This document shows, piece by piece, positions 11,266 through 24,202 of a DNA stretch of 64,000 nt. Under the pieces are notes generated by a model that was not told the origin of the DNA, did not search any database, and saw only the letters and a list, made by a program, of their open reading frames with translations. Within the stretch, counting starts at the first letter, position 1. The number at the start of each line of letters is the position of its first letter. The position numbers were made by a program, and so were the translations under genes. The DNA is from Cladobotryum mycophilum (taxonomy: Eukaryota > Ascomycota > Sordariomycetes > Hypocreales > Hypocreaceae): assembly GCA_036429605.1 (NCBI GenBank), contig JAVFKD010000002.1, forward strand, positions 3,596,001 to 3,660,000. The letters run 5' to 3'.

Positions 11266-14200
11266 TCAAGTGTATCCAACCTCGGCAATCCATTTTCTAT
11301 ACCGGTCCCCTGCCCTCTTATTTTGTTCCTTGTACTTTCGTACGAGCTGGAGACCTTCATCTCGCCTTTTGGTGAACATGCCTAATCCCCACCCCTCTGG
11401 ATCTTGACAAAACAGACAGCTCACTGCCTTGCCGTCATCTTCATCACCGCCAAGGGGGCGATCCTCACTCGCGTCAACATAAGGATCCCCATCATCATCC
11501 GACCACCACACATCGCCATCATCGTCCATTTCCGCTCTATACCCAGCAAGCTGCACCGCCGCGCAGTATGCCGTAGCCCTCGGATATCGCGCAAGCCTGC
11601 GCCGGCCTTTCCTGGTAGATACGATATCGCGAAAGCCCATTCTGCCGTAGGATGCGATGTGGGCTTCTGAGCTGAGGTTATCTGGTTGAGCGGGCTTTAA
11701 GAATGGTGATGATATGTGCTTGCGCTTTAGCTCACGGAATTCTTCGTGCTCGATTTCGCGGTCATAATCGGAGTCTGTGTCTGAGCAGTCATCGGTAGCG
11801 TCTAGATCTTGTTCCCCCATGCTGGTTCTTGAATTTTCGTCGTTGTTATCGAAAAAGCCGCTGTCAACTCTGCTAGCCTTTTTGGCACGCCAATTGTCGT
11901 ATAGATTGTCTATGTCATCAAAATCGTCCAAGCAGATGACACCCTTTGTTGTCCATATCGTTTTTCTTTGTGGAGGTGTGTTGAGGTCCGCGGTTGGGTA
12001 GGTTTCATTCATGCAAGATTGTCGGTACTTTGCTGACTGCGGTCCTGGATATGGGCGATGAATAGGACTTCTGTCGTCTGCTAAAAAGTGGCAGTTGGCA
12101 CCGTGGAGAAGCATATGAGCGCCCATGCCAACGGCTTCGTCAAAGGAGAACCGATGAAGTGCAGTGCTGCTGTTGTTTCCGAATACCCATCCCAGGCTGT
12201 TATCCCAAGTGGCTCCGGGATCAGCGCCGTGAAGGAGGAGAAAATGCGCATTCACGCTTGTATTCTCGTGCTTTAATGTATGGTACATCGACGAGCAGCG
12301 AGAAATATCGTCACCCTCTGCCAGTTCGCCTAGTTTTGCCCCATAGGCGATTAAGACGGCAGCCAGCTCTAGGGAGCCATTTTCCAATGCCACATGGATC
12401 GGTCGGAATCCGGCGGCTGTTGTGTTGATATCCAATTTACCTTCCTCGATGAATCGAATCATGAGTTCTGCGTCCCCAGTTGAGCAGCAAAGCTCAAGGG
12501 CCTGCCAATTGGCTACAATGCTGTCATAAGTATCCCATCGAAGCACGCCCCATGAGTGAAGCATTTTATTTTGTATGGTGACTGTTTCCTTGTCCAATCG
12601 ATATAGATATCTACTCATAGGCGACCAGTCTGGATCAGCTCCATGATCGTAGAGGATCTTTGGAATGCTCGTGCCGGAGAGCGACATTGCCCAGGCCATG
12701 TTAGATCTGCATCTGGTGTTAGCATAAAGAAACAAGCCTGATATGTCTATTAATATTTTGACATACGGTCGATGCTGAGAGGTTTGACTCATTATGTTTG
12801 GGTCACATCCTTCCCTCAGAAGATATGATAGCAAATCTTCGGCTGCTTGTCGTCGGCTGACAGATACCGGATGATCAGAAGAATAATACGAGGTTGAAGA
12901 ATCGACGAGCGCCTAAGATCGTCAGTTGATGTGAATAGGGTGCTGAGAAGGTGACCTACCCCAACCAACGTCTGTCCTTCATATGAGGATACATCGTGAA
13001 TGGACGCTTCTCCGCCCTCAATCAGACCACGAACGACTGGAAGGTTAAGATCCTCTATGGCTTCAAAGATTAGCGAATCGAATGGCCGGATGTTGAACCC
13101 CTTGAGACTCAAATTCATCCACGGCAGGTTGAACCATGATTTGGCAACCAGACGAATTGACAGCTCGGCTTGTAGAACGACGCTGCCAAAGATATTCATA
13201 TACCCCATTACATGAAAATCCTTCCGTTTACCGCGGGCCGTATGTATTAAGCGCAACTTTGTGGCCCCAGGGCTTAGCATCATAGACCTTGAATCAGGAA
13301 TATGGAACATCATGGCCGAGCTGCTGTATGAAAGGGGGAGCTCCCCGGCTGTCCATTCAGTCATTCTTGAACCCTTATTCCTTGCAGTTATTAATGAGTT
13401 CATCGGTCGAATTAGTTCTTGGTTGGAGAAATTGAACGGCCGATGCTTCAGAATAGAGTGGTCATCGTCGGGATATGCGCCTCGCCCATATAGCATAAAT
13501 GACTGGACATGATGTAAAATTCTCTCCATAATCGGTAGAGAGTTATTTTGTGTAGCAATAAAAGACTAAATATATAAATTAGAATGCGACTAAACACGGA
13601 GGTTTTACTCTCACGCTTATCAACCCCGTGGCCGCACGCTGCTCCGCCATGAAATTGCGTTGTTCCGCAAGAATCTCTTGAAGGAGATGGTTGGTGGTCT
13701 CAGTCGCACCCACTGCCTGCACGGCTCATTAGTATGATTTGGTTTAGACTTTAAACATGTAACTCACCCCATTCATCCTCATGATTGTCTGCTCCTGGGT
13801 TTGCTGAATGTCCAAAACAGAAGTCTGGAGCATTAGGCTGGTAGCTTGAATGGCGGACTGCCCAGCCCTCAAAGCCCCGATACTGGTGTGGTTGAGGACA
13901 TCGAGACGACTTTTCTGAGTAAGCATAGATTCTGGTGAATGCATTTGATGCAGAAAACATGCTGCCAGACATACGCTGAGAATATGTCCAAGCACTGGCT
14001 TAGGAGAATGTTATTCTCGTTCAAGTCTTTCACGATGCGGCCAACACGCTTCTTATCCAACAAGGCCCACGAGAGTTTGCTCTTAAAACTTTCAGATACC
14101 TTTGTCGCTGGTTGTAGACAACGGAGGTCTTGAAGCGAGGCCATGGTTGGCTCCAACACGGCCATGAGCAGCGTGCGATGCTCCTCCGGGAACAGGTCCT

Positions 14201-14402
14201 CCATGTCGCTGTTGGACAACTCGTCGCCAAACTTGCGGATCTGCTGTATCCGGCATTTCAACAGCGTGAGCTTGGTCGCTAACTGGCTGAGCTGTATAGG
14301 CGCGTCCCGGAAGGATCTGTAGACGTCGGTCGCCAGCTGGGCGGCCTGGCCAGCTCCAGTGACCAACCGTCCCACGACGCCAATGGTGTTAACGGCTTCC
14401 AT
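11266..14402 (-). CDS. Ankyrin-repeat protein with a HeLo/STAND-like helical N-terminal domain
   Basis: Six exons are predicted: 14402-13975, 13909-13768, 13716-13615, 13565-12960, 12912-12767 and 12706-11266, giving about 954 residues. Every junction keeps frame with GT-AG borders. The last intron (60 nt, with TGCTAAC before its acceptor) is a multiple of three and would be missed by frame reading alone. The N-terminus (MEAVNTIGVVGRLVTGAGQA, then a long helical stretch with AQLATDVYRSF) resembles the helical N-terminal domains of fungal STAND proteins. It is followed by a Gln/Thr-rich helical section and ankyrin-type units such as GFRPIHVALENGSLELAAVLIAYGA. The C-terminus is acidic. No NACHT or NB-ARC P-loop is present. 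The likely role is signalling or heterokaryon/immune sensing, by inference only. Confidence 0.75.
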
Positions 14403-15369
14403 GACGGTGGTTGCGGCCAACGCTGTTGGGTCCCGTCTTGGCCTGAAGAAAAGGAACTGAAAAGAATAGGCATAATAGAGGAGAGAGTTTTCAACCTCCT
14501 ACTGCTGTGATGGCTCATCCATACCCGCCTGTTTGCATCGCCATGCTTGGCGCTTAGCGGATGGCCCTGCATGATGCAGCTGGGCAGGGCGACGAATAAG
14601 CGTCAGGTTACCTGCATGAGGGTGGGATCTGTGAGACGGAAACAACTAGAAGTGTGTAGATGTAGGGGCACATCAGCGATGCTAGCTCAAGGAGATTTAT
14701 CGTCCCAAGCATGGTAATCTTTATAGGTTAGGACATCGTAAAATGAGATTGTAGCACTGCGTAAAATGCAGATTGCCAGAGAAGCCATCTTGCGTTTATC
14801 GTTATGGCTATTATTGATACTGTTGAGTGCTGAACCAGAAACAAAGCATTATGAGATAAAAATGAGCGATACTTACCAGCCAGTTATTCAGATGTTATGA
14901 CGATATTCGGCTTGGTCCTCGTCGCGTCTTTCAACAACCAGATTGATGATCGAGGGTATGGCGGGGTAGTTGTTGAACCCCGCCACAACACTGGAATGAG
15001 TCGATTCATGGAGGCCTCATTAAAATAAACGCGTGTCAAAAATGTCTGTGTCTGGACTGTTCAGCGCCCTACGACCGACTATAACGGGTTGGTCATGATT
15101 CATAGAACATGGAGTGAGTAAGTTGACTGTTACAGGTTACGGGTTGTAATACAGGATAGGCCTGCTATAGAACCTTGGAAGAGCTCCGACGCCCCAACAA
15201 TAGATGCGTTTGGTTAGAGCTGAAAAACTAGTGGTGAAATTTTATCAGTCATCATAGACGTTCCTCCATTCTCCTTGACCACTTCATCCTCTACCTGGCA
15301 ATATTCCTGATTATCTGAGACGTACAAGACAAAGAGCTTTGCTTCGCTTGATCAAATAATTGTGTTAAA
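14403..15369. other. Divergent intergenic region between the ankyrin gene and the histidine phosphatase gene
   Basis: No coding sequence is recognisable. On the minus strand a GTAAGT donor at about 14877 and a TGCAG acceptor at about 14616 could delimit a 5'-leader intron of the ankyrin gene, but this is speculative. Confidence 0.4.
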
Positions 15370-16325
15370 ATGACAGGTAACCGATGGACATTTCACGCTG
15401 AACCGGGGTTCTTTGTAGACCTCGCTGAAGTATTTCGTCAATCAAGGACCAAAGTCACGACACAACCAAGCCTAGCCCTGCTATCACGACCTTATCCAAC
15501 CGACGACCATGATCAAGACGCTGCCCATCAAAAAGACTGGGTTCGATTCGCCGCTCATGTCAAGGCACTCAATCGAGACGCCCCCGACAACGTGTGCTAC
15601 AAGGTCCTGTACCTGACACGCCACGGCCTTGGCTTTCATAACAAGAAACATGCCGAAGTTGGACCCATAGCTTGGGAAGTACGTATACCCAAAAGGGAAT
15701 ACGATGGAGGAAGAAAAAATCTGACCGCATGTGATAGACCAAGTGGTCGCTGATGGACGGTGACGGAGAGGAGACCTGGTTTGACTCCTTTCTCACTGAG
15801 ACTGGCGTTCAGCAGGTTCAAGAGCTAGGCAGGTTTTGGGCAAAGGGAGTGGAAAACGACGGTATTCCACTGCCTCAAACCCTCTACACGAGCCCTCTTG
15901 CCAGATGTCTTCAGACGAGTTACTACATCTTCTCACCCCTCATGGAGGCCAACAAAAAGCCCTTTCGGCCCATTATCAAGGAAAAGCTGCGTGAACGATA
16001 CACCCTCCACACATGCGACATGCGGCGACCCGGTACGTGGATCCGCGAAAACTATCCGAACTATGCCATCGAAGAGGGCTTCCCCGAAGGGGACCTGTTT
16101 CGGTCGCGTGATCGGGAGGAGACGGTTGAAGAGCACAAGGCTAGGAAGCATGCCGCCCTTGAAGACATCTTCTCATCGGACACCAACGAGTTTGTCGCGC
16201 TGACAATCCACTCCTACGCTATTGCTGCCGTCCTCTTGGCGTGCAACGCTGAGCCGTTCCAGGTACGGGAGGGGTCGTCGATCGCACTCCTGGTGCGAGG
16301 GGAGAAGGCTTCTGCGTCGCAATAG
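15370..16325 (+). CDS. Histidine phosphatase superfamily (phosphoglycerate mutase-like) protein
   Basis: Exons 15370-15678 and 15738-16325 are joined across a 59-nt intron (GTACGT...GATAG) and encode 298 residues. The catalytic RHG motif is at residues 84-86 (VLYLTRHGLGFHN). The strand-helix unit TLYTSPLARCLQTSYYIF matches the second conserved block, and the second catalytic His is in ALTIHSYAIAAVLLA. The family includes phosphoglycerate mutases and many acid or sugar phosphatases, and the substrate cannot be inferred. There is no clear signal peptide, so it is probably cytosolic. It resembles the fungal GPM/Pmu1-like branch. Confidence 0.87.
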
Positions 16326-17465
16326 AAGACATCATGCGGGAGAAGAGCTGAGCAACTAACCCGTTGGTATGTTTCGCTCGAGCCTTGCCTGCCCCCTGCC
16401 AGTGCTGCCTACGGGTGTCGAAAATAGGCAAGACGTGGAACTTGCGGACTCCGCTTCCTCTACGCGTTTTTTCATCGGAGTGAGTATGCATGTACACGTA
16501 TTGGAAGCGGAGTGGTTCCTCATTCGGGATGTTGCCGCCGTTCACTACGCCCTTCCATTGCCATCCCGACATGGCCACCCCCGGGATACGAGACTTCTTT
16601 GGGCTGAAGTAACTTGGCCGGCCGCAGCCCACAATGGCACCTGTAACCCGATAATGAGGGGATCGAAGATGTAATAGATCGTGTAGATATGAACAAGGAT
16701 CGGGGTGATACGTCGTCACATGTCCCATTGCTCATACGGACATCGGGCGGATGCCGGAGTCGTAACCAAAATCCCGCCTTGTCTTTTCTTTTTTCGGGAA
16801 CGACCCGACACAAAGGCTCGGTTCGAGGTGGGTAGGAACGGAGCTACGATACAACGCAGGTAATATATACGCATGTAAGATCGGCACAGAGTAACAATAC
16901 TCCCCCTCTCTCCCCTTCCTTGAAGGGGGAGGGGGCAGGGAGTGAGCATACCCCAGCAGCGGAGATGCTGCATCTGTGCAACTTTGACACCATGTTCCAC
17001 GTATGCCGGTAGTCTAGAGGAAGGGGGCGTGGCTTTACGAATAAAAGTATGGGGTAAATCACACACCGTGCCATATGAACGTCGATGATTCCGCATCTGG
17101 ACCAGATAACTGTGCTTTGCATGAACTTGTGGAGTTTTACCACTGAACAAGCCCCCCTGGGGTTCCCATATTGCAACCTTTTCTGATTGGGTTGCATCGA
17201 GAGAGTAAGCCATTGCAGGAGAACTTTTGGATAAAAGGCTAATTGAACGTACACCTATAAAAGAGATAAAATGGACAATGATTGAGTGATGGAAATATAG
17301 ACATGAGTCAACGTACTAAACACCAACAACGAGGCGCATGGTACTATTTGAATGCAATTATAAGCAACATTTTATAGGTTTTCGCCTCACAAAGGAGTGT
17401 AATAGGAACTCAGAAAAGCAACGCTAGCAAATGAACGACACAAGCTACAACATATCCAGGCAGCC
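16326..17465. other. Intergenic region between histidine phosphatase and amidase
   Basis: This 1.14-kb gap lies between two convergent genes. It has a GGAAGGGG-rich patch around 16900-16940. Open frames here overlap each other on the same strand without any recognisable domain, so I call nothing. Confidence 0.45.
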
Positions 17466-19178
17466 TCACATAACCAGGCCACAACCAACTCCGCGCTTAT
17501 CCGCCCAACACCTCTTCCTCACAACATCAACCAACTCCGTCCTAGGCTGGACGTACGGCCTAATCGTCTCCCGCACCCTCGTCCTCTGCTCGAAATCGTA
17601 CGCCATGCCGAACAGCATCTCCTCGCTGAACGCCGGCCCCGCAAAGCCGAGGCCAAAGGGCCCGTTGGGCGCCGACGAAACTAGGTCGCCTGCCTCTGCC
17701 GGGACTATGGGTGCGTTGTCCGGGGCCCTCCCCAGCGGCACCGTCACGGTGGGGAGTCCCAGACCGGAAGACGTCAGGATGGTGTATACTGCTGGCAGGA
17801 CCATGGCGTCTAGGCTGTGTTTCTCCATTGCGCCTGTGAAGCAACCGGGTCCCAGGTACTCCCGGACGACAGTGAGCAGCTCCCAGAATTCGGGGGAGGT
17901 GTTGTACATGCCAGTCTCGATATAAACATCCCACTCGGTGGTGTCATACTTTGGGTACTGCTCTTGAGGGAAACTTTGGGTAAAGGCTCGCATATCCTCT
18001 ACTGAAGTGATGTTGTTGGGGTTGGTCTTGAGAAGCTTCATGTACTTTGGTATGTCGGATAGAAAGTCCGCGCCTGGAGTCGAAGGACCCGTCGGACCCT
18101 TGTGTACTGTTTCATTCGTCAGGGCAATAGCGCAGGGCAAATCGACGTTGTCGATGATTTCCGCGCCAGCCTCTCGTAGAACATCCAGCGCGTGCTCGAA
18201 TGCTTCGGGTGCGGTGTGAGAGCTTGCATCTATGCCTCTGGCGATCATGTTGCGAGATACTCCCAGTCTCTTTCCCTTGAGACCTGACGACTTACACGCT
18301 CCGACGTAATCAGGAACCTGCTCGAAAGGGATCGCGCTTGTGTAGTTGTCCTTTTGATCACGGCCGGCGATGGCCTGCATCAGATACGCAGCGTCCTTTA
18401 CGGTCCGGGCCATGGGTCCAATGGTATCTTGCCTCTCAGAGTAGGGAACCACCAAATAGCGAGACGTCAATCCCACCGTAGGCCTGAACCCAACCAAGTT
18501 GCCCGCATGGCTAGGCAGGATGATGGAACCGCCCGTGTCAGTCCCCAGCGCCGCCCACGCCAGGCCAAGGGACGTTGCCACACCGCTCCCAGAGGAAGAG
18601 CCCCTGGGGTTCTGCTTGGGAAAGTATGCGCCGACAGTCTGACCCCCGTGAGCAGACCAGCCTTCGTGGCTATCGAGTTCACGACACGAAGCCCACTGGG
18701 ATAGGTTGGATTTTCCGAGGATGATGGCGCCCGCCTTGCGCAGCTTCGCGACGACGGTGCTATCCTCGGGGACCTTGGCGCCGAGAAGGGCGTACGATCC
18801 AGCGGTGTTGTTCATCTTGTCGTCTGTGGCGATGTTGTTCTTGACGAGAATGGGTATGCCGTGTAAAGGTAGAGCGGTACTATTAATGATACCCCTTTGT
18901 CTTTCACAGTCTAGCTCGGCCGCGATGGAGACGGCATCTGGATTGATTTCCGTAACGGCATGAAGTTCAGAGTTGACTTCGTTGATGCGTGCGAGATAGG
19001 CTTCCACGAGGTCGACGCTGGTGAAATGACCGCCATCTAATCCATCTCGAAGATCGGCTAGTGTTGCGTCGAGTAAAGGAGGGAAGACATAGTTAGCTGG
19101 TGCAGCTGTGCAGTATCTAACCAAGGGGGCCAGACATGCAAGACGCAAGACAGCCTTGGAGAGATGTGCGATTCGCAT
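17466..19178 (-). CDS. Secreted amidase (amidase signature family)
   Basis: A single exon of 570 residues. I chose the ATG at 19178 because it begins a good secretion signal (MRIAHLSKAVLRLACLAPLV, cleavage probably near CTAAPA). The upstream in-frame extension has no support. The amidase signature is clear: catalytic Lys113 in GIPILVKNN, the cis-Ser in GSSSGSG (about residue 195) and the nucleophile Ser218 in GTDTGGSI. The length is normal for fungal amidases. The family hydrolyses amide bonds of diverse substrates, and none can be named here. Secreted members may release ammonia or detoxify amides outside the cell. It lies near no obvious pathway partner. Confidence 0.93.
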   Translation of the reverse strand: MRIAHLSKAVLRLACLAPLVRYCTAAPANYVFPPLLDATLADLRDGLDGGHFTSVDLVEAYLARINEVNSELHAVTEINPDAVSIAAELDCERQRGIINSTALPLHGIPILVKNNIATDDKMNNTAGSYALLGAKVPEDSTVVAKLRKAGAIILGKSNLSQWASCRELDSHEGWSAHGGQTVGAYFPKQNPRGSSSGSGVATSLGLAWAALGTDTGGSIILPSHAGNLVGFRPTVGLTSRYLVVPYSERQDTIGPMARTVKDAAYLMQAIAGRDQKDNYTSAIPFEQVPDYVGACKSSGLKGKRLGVSRNMIARGIDASSHTAPEAFEHALDVLREAGAEIIDNVDLPCAIALTNETVHKGPTGPSTPGADFLSDIPKYMKLLKTNPNNITSVEDMRAFTQSFPQEQYPKYDTTEWDVYIETGMYNTSPEFWELLTVVREYLGPGCFTGAMEKHSLDAMVLPAVYTILTSSGLGLPTVTVPLGRAPDNAPIVPAEAGDLVSSAPNGPFGLGFAGPAFSEEMLFGMAYDFEQRTRVRETIRPYVQPRTELVDVVRKRCWADKRGVGCGLVM

Positions 19179-20242
19179 TGTATTTGCTCTGCGAAGTTGC
19201 CACACTGAAGCAAGATTTTTGGCAAAAGGTAATGGAAAGTAATATCTGTAGAATAATGAGATGAGATGAAGCACAAGATATGAGTGAATGAATGAGAACA
19301 TCTATTCTACGAAATACTCACCTCTTATATACACAACATGATGAGGTCTATCAGGGACGTGACTTCACATGCCCCAATGCGGCAATATGTTGTCTTGGAA
19401 AAAGCAAAATGTCAGACACCGCCAAGTCTGCAAGAGAGATTTGCCCCAATATAGAAGTGCCCGGCGATGCGAGTTTCAATATCCGCAAACCCACCAATAC
19501 CGGCCGATAAGAAAATAAGCATCAACATTTGACTCGTGGAGCCGTGACAAGGTTTCGTTTTCAGCCCTGAGTTCTCCAATGCCGGAGTTATTTCCCTGGC
19601 ACTGAGAAGGTCAGCCATCTAATTATGCATAGTGACCCATGTGCGGCATATGTTGCTGACCTTTTGACGACTCGAGTGTCAGTTGGAGTCAAGGGTCATG
19701 AGTTGTCTATTAATCCATGGGGTTTTTTTTTTTTTTTTTTTTGGTTATGCTCGGTAGTTTTCCTTGGTTTACATCAGACGGGAGTAATACATGGAGAGGT
19801 TACAGGGCGTGGCTATGACTTGGCAACAAAGAATAAGACAAAGGGGGCGCACGTCCTCGCTTGGGATCGTTCAAAGACGTGACTATTCGCCAGGTTCTAC
19901 CCAGAACTACAAAGGATGTCCCAAGTTGGTGAATGCCAACATCTCGTGCACGTCTGAGATCCAGAACACATGAATGAAATGAGTTCAATTAGTCTTCGAT
20001 ACATTCTGCCTCGGTAGGCAATCGAATAGCAATCCTTAGAGCTCTATATCGTCCATCGAAAGCGACGTGGAGTCCTTTCCCTCTCTGACGTCCAGTATCG
20101 CACCACATCGCAAAGAAGACCTCTAGTAGATCCAAGCGAAAAAAAAACAAATTTGTGCAAGTCCATCAAAACTTGTGTGGTTCGCAGCCACTCCGTCACT
20201 CTCTCCCCTTCCAAACCGAAGTGGCCGCCATCAATCTGCCAT
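19179..20242. other. Intergenic region with a 20-nt poly-T tract
   Basis: The stretch holds the amidase promoter (minus strand) and the 3' region of the next minus-strand gene. A run of 20 T lies at 19723-19742. No gene is visible. Confidence 0.45.
19723..19742. repeat. Poly-T tract (20 nt)
   Basis: An uninterrupted T run in the spacer between the amidase and the unknown four-exon gene. Confidence 0.7.
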
Positions 20243-21433
20243 TTACTTCTTTTTGCCACAGGTAGTGCCGCAGATAATGACCTTGCCGCTCTGTGCGAAG
20301 AAGTGCCTAAGAGTGTCAGAGTGTTAGCAAAGCATTCAATCTTCTAGCAGTCGTTTCAAGGGGTCTGGAAATGGGGACTAACATGTGTGACTTCAGGAAC
20401 CTGTACGCCTTGGTAATGCATTCCGAGCGATTGTCGGGTAGGTGCTTGCGGACAGCCATGGCGTGGCAGAAGTTGGAGATGAAGGGGTGATAATACTCTT
20501 CGTCGAGCTCTCGGCCACACAGACCATCTTCGCGCAGGCCCTTGGCAAGTTGCAGGATTTCCTTGACCTCAACCTTGGGGAAGTCTAGGCATTGGGGGTT
20601 GTGGAACCACGGACGGTAAAGCTCCTGTGAAAGAGGTTAGTGAGTTGATCGAGGTCATGCTTTGTTGTATGGGACTTACCTCGAATGCTTTGATCACCTC
20701 CTTTGCATCATCAGGCGTAAACTCCTTGCGGCCCTTGATCAAGTTTCCGACAAGTCGCATGTTTTGCTCGGCCTTTGAAAGGCTGGAGGCATGCTCTCTA
20801 ACGTACTTTTCGAGATACTGGTCCAACTTCCTGTTCCACACTCCCTCTTGGATCTTGCTCGTGGCATAGAAGGAGTCGAAGCGACCGGCCCATTCATCGT
20901 AGTAGACGATACGATCCTTGGAAATGCCCTCGGGAATCTTCCCGACGTTGAAGAGACCTCGGAAGCCAGTAACCACAACGTTGAGGCAGTCATCTCTACC
21001 ATCAAGAAGTCGCACGACGATGCCAGTCTGCAAGAAGGTAGGGACAATCGTGTGCTGGAAGGTGGAAAACACTTCATCACCCTTTGGCGTCCGGAATCGC
21101 GACGTGTCGAGCATGTGCAAAGGAAGCAGCTCACCCACGACGATAGCGAGGTCAGTCCTGTTCGTGTTGGTTAGTGAGAATGATGTACGACTTGGGGTCA
21201 ACATGTGTTCACCTGAGGGCGTTTGTGGTAGTCAGAGCTTCGACGCTCCACTTCCTGCCAACGGGCAGCTCAGAAAGGTCACTCAGCTGACATTGCGGGC
21301 CACATGGAGTCTCGGACAGTCCGGTATTCAGAAGTCGAATGACGAGATGCCTCTGCCGATTCTTCTTGCCGGTGTCGTAGGCCCAACCTTCGCAGTTGAA
21401 TGCCAGATCCATGGCAGCAGACTGCGCAGGCAT
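20243..21433 (-). CDS. Conserved-looking protein of unknown function, four exons
   Basis: Exons 21433-21213, 21157-20680, 20624-20383 and 20306-20243 give 334 residues. All three introns (50-76 nt) have GT-AG borders and preserve frame, which strongly supports a real gene. The long exon is rich in charged helices (YYDEWAGRFDSFYATSKIQE, LDQYLEKYVREHASSLSKAE). The C-terminus (GKVIICGTTCGKKK) is basic with two Cys. I see no signal peptide, membrane helix or known catalytic motif, and I do not recognise the family. The start follows a pyrimidine-rich leader that contains no other in-frame ATG close by. A nuclear or cytosolic role is only a guess. Confidence 0.8.
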
Positions 21434-24202
21434 GGTATCGAAGGCGAGGATGGAAATCAAAATCAGGGGGAAAGGAGAAAGCAAGTATTCTCCAGATGCC
21501 AAAGGTAATGTGAATGAAGGGGATTTCTTTGGAATATCTGTGAAGGGGTAGATGAAAATAAGAAGAGGAAGAGACAAACGAGGGGGAGGGAAGAGGGGAG
21601 GAGGAAGAAAAAAAAACAAAGGGCAGACTGCTGGCGACGGGAACCAAGGACAGCTGCCATCACCAGCGGTAGCCTGATCAACCGACAGTTATCTCCACAG
21701 CGCAACACAGCGACTTAGTAATGACAACCCCCTATAAAACTTGGACATGGTCAAATATCATTCGATAGATGCAATTCGAAAACATAAACTCACTTTAGAC
21801 AGGGTGAGAAAAATCTGCTATTGCATATCTAGAGTAGATCGATGAGTTGGATGCAACCTCGAATCGCAGTCAAGGCAGTACTGAGAATGAGGGACACCGA
21901 CTCGAAACATAAATTCATGACAAGTTATGTGTGCTATGTAGCTATGTAGAAATCCCCTTTCAGTATCCATAGATACCTTTTCCTCCTAATTCATCGAAAG
22001 GCTGATGAACATTGTGCCAATATCCACGGCTCAGTGGTAGAGTGAGGTTGACGTTGAGGTTGACGTGCACGTGTGCCCCTATAAATCAACAACACATGAA
22101 AAATGACGTCGTGCTTTTTTCTTCAGCTCTTCAGCTTATGAGACTCTTTACATCCATATATGCTTAGTGAACTTAGTGATCAATTCATACCCTTGCCCTG
22201 TCTCTCAAGTCACGAAAGGAACCAAATGCACAAAGACTTTGCGTGTTTGTCTTGAATACTACAACGCAACCACAAAGATGCAGTCATTGAAGACCTGTAG
22301 CAGAGAGATAAATGATGACTAAACAGCAGTAATTCCGTTTGTGCACTACACATTGTTCAAAGACAACGATGTTGTTGCCATTGCCCATCAGATATATGAA
22401 TCGGTATATAGTAGCTTCTACAGCTGCGATGAAATACTTTTCAGGGTAATAGCTGAACCTAAAATTTGAAGAAGAATTTAGAACTAATTAGAATGGTTTT
22501 ACAAGAGATATGAGAGTCTCAAGAACCGCTAGCATATCACTTCAGATGTGCAAGTAGTGGGATACAGGGGCAGTGAACACCACACCACCATGCATGACGA
22601 GTACTTTGCGAGGGCTACGACCAGAGAGGTGCATGCCTTGAAAATTAATCCCTTCATAATAAATGATTATTCCCATGAATAATTTAATAGTCACCAAGCT
22701 TCAACCGTAAGGGGTAGTTGACCGAGACGTCTTGGGTGCAGAGAATCCCGCTGGGCGGTGCTCAAGCAGATCAGGCAGGTCATGTGCTAAAATGCAAACA
22801 TCGAAGCATCTGTGCAGATTATGAAACTGCTGATGCAAGCAAAAACGTGCGTACTAAAAATCCTTTGGGCATGTGTGTGTCCTAGCAAACTTTCAGGCTG
22901 CTTCGAGCACGTGGACAATGGATTATGCGGTTTGGATCAACCCCCCCCCCCCCCCAATGTGCTAGCCAGAAGAGAGAGCAGCACGCTTCTTCTCCAGGAA
23001 GTGAGAAGAAAGTGAGACGACAGACAAACTTGTGCAGGCCGGTGAATTTATCATCTGCAGCGGTAACAGCATTTTTCATGTCCGCAGATAAACGGGTAGT
23101 GACATATAGCTGAGCTAACACCGGGCCCATAGGGATGATAACAATAGGAAGCTATGGTAACGACACTTATTGATGTCATGGACGCACATGGTCTGAGCTC
23201 AGCGGTTCAGAGTAGAGCAGCTTGCGCAGATTCGGACGAAAAAATAGGGCTGTTGGTGGATGGTTGGCTAACAGTTGTTATTGACTGGTGGGCGACAATA
23301 GCAAGCGGGCGGTATTGTCTCGATTCGGAGGACCACACCCACAATAAGAAACCCATAGTGCGAAGGCCGTGAGTTTCAATTGCACGTTTAGAATAATTCA
23401 AAGCAAGTTGTACATTCAGCTGAAAATATATGTTGCTTGTTTGCTGGCTATTTACTTATATGCTTTGCGCAACCACAACCAACAACCAACCAACCCTCTC
23501 TCTTCTTCTCTTCTTCCCCAGATTCTCTCTGAGGAGACATTTCGCTATTTTCTCTTTTTGGAAATAACCAGGCATCAAAGGATTATCTCCGGTGACGACA
23601 GCCTGTGCCGTAGACGAGAAATCTGGGCGTTGAATCCTCTCTTCCTCTGGCACGGACGTTGCTCTATCGGGGATCCCCCGGTATGTTTCCCATAGTCTCC
23701 CTGGACCAGTGACCAGTGACCACCCTCGCCCTCCCATTGTTGGGGCAATCAATTCGTTCCGTCTTGTGCGTCAGACACTCGGGCCAGTCCTTAAAAAAGA
23801 AACTTTGGACCATCAAGAAGCTGGGATGCATACGGAACAGCCTCAGCCCACATGGCAGTGAAGGACATCATCCACCACCGTGATCATCCCCCCTCCACAT
23901 ATATCTGCGCCCTGTTCTAATGTCGGCATTCTGAATGGGCTGTGTGAAACTATGAGGAGCTTGAACCTTGCCGGTGGGTGTTGCCTGATGTTGGTTGTTC
24001 CGAAAAAAAGATGATGTGTGTGCGGTGGAAGAGAGCAGGATGATTAATTATATTTCGACTGACTCCATTTTTTGTAGGCTGGTCACTTTTTCTTTTTTGG
24101 CCTTGAGCTCTGTGCTTTTTTAATAATATCCTTGGGGTTACATTGCATTACATTACCTTTGCTTGTGCTGAAGATAACATAACTCTATTATCATTTGACA
24201 AG
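21434..24202. other. Long intergenic region (2.8 kb)
   Basis: The region separates two divergent genes and holds their promoters. A 15-nt C run is at 22941-22955. The sequence is AT-rich in 21700-22700 with no exon-like segments. Open frames at 22812-23700 are short, overlap on both strands and show no domain. I see no tRNA or repeat. Confidence 0.45.
22941..22955. repeat. Poly-C tract (15 nt)
   Basis: An uninterrupted C run in the long intergenic region. Confidence 0.7.

Noticed and set aside
16219..17254. Overlapping minus-strand frames downstream of the histidine phosphatase
   Set aside because: They overlap each other in two frames on the same strand and run antisense to the end of a supported gene; no domain is visible.
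22941..22955. Poly-C tract as a regulatory element
   Set aside because: There is no flanking structure or conserved context, and its length is unreliable if homopolymers are mis-assembled.
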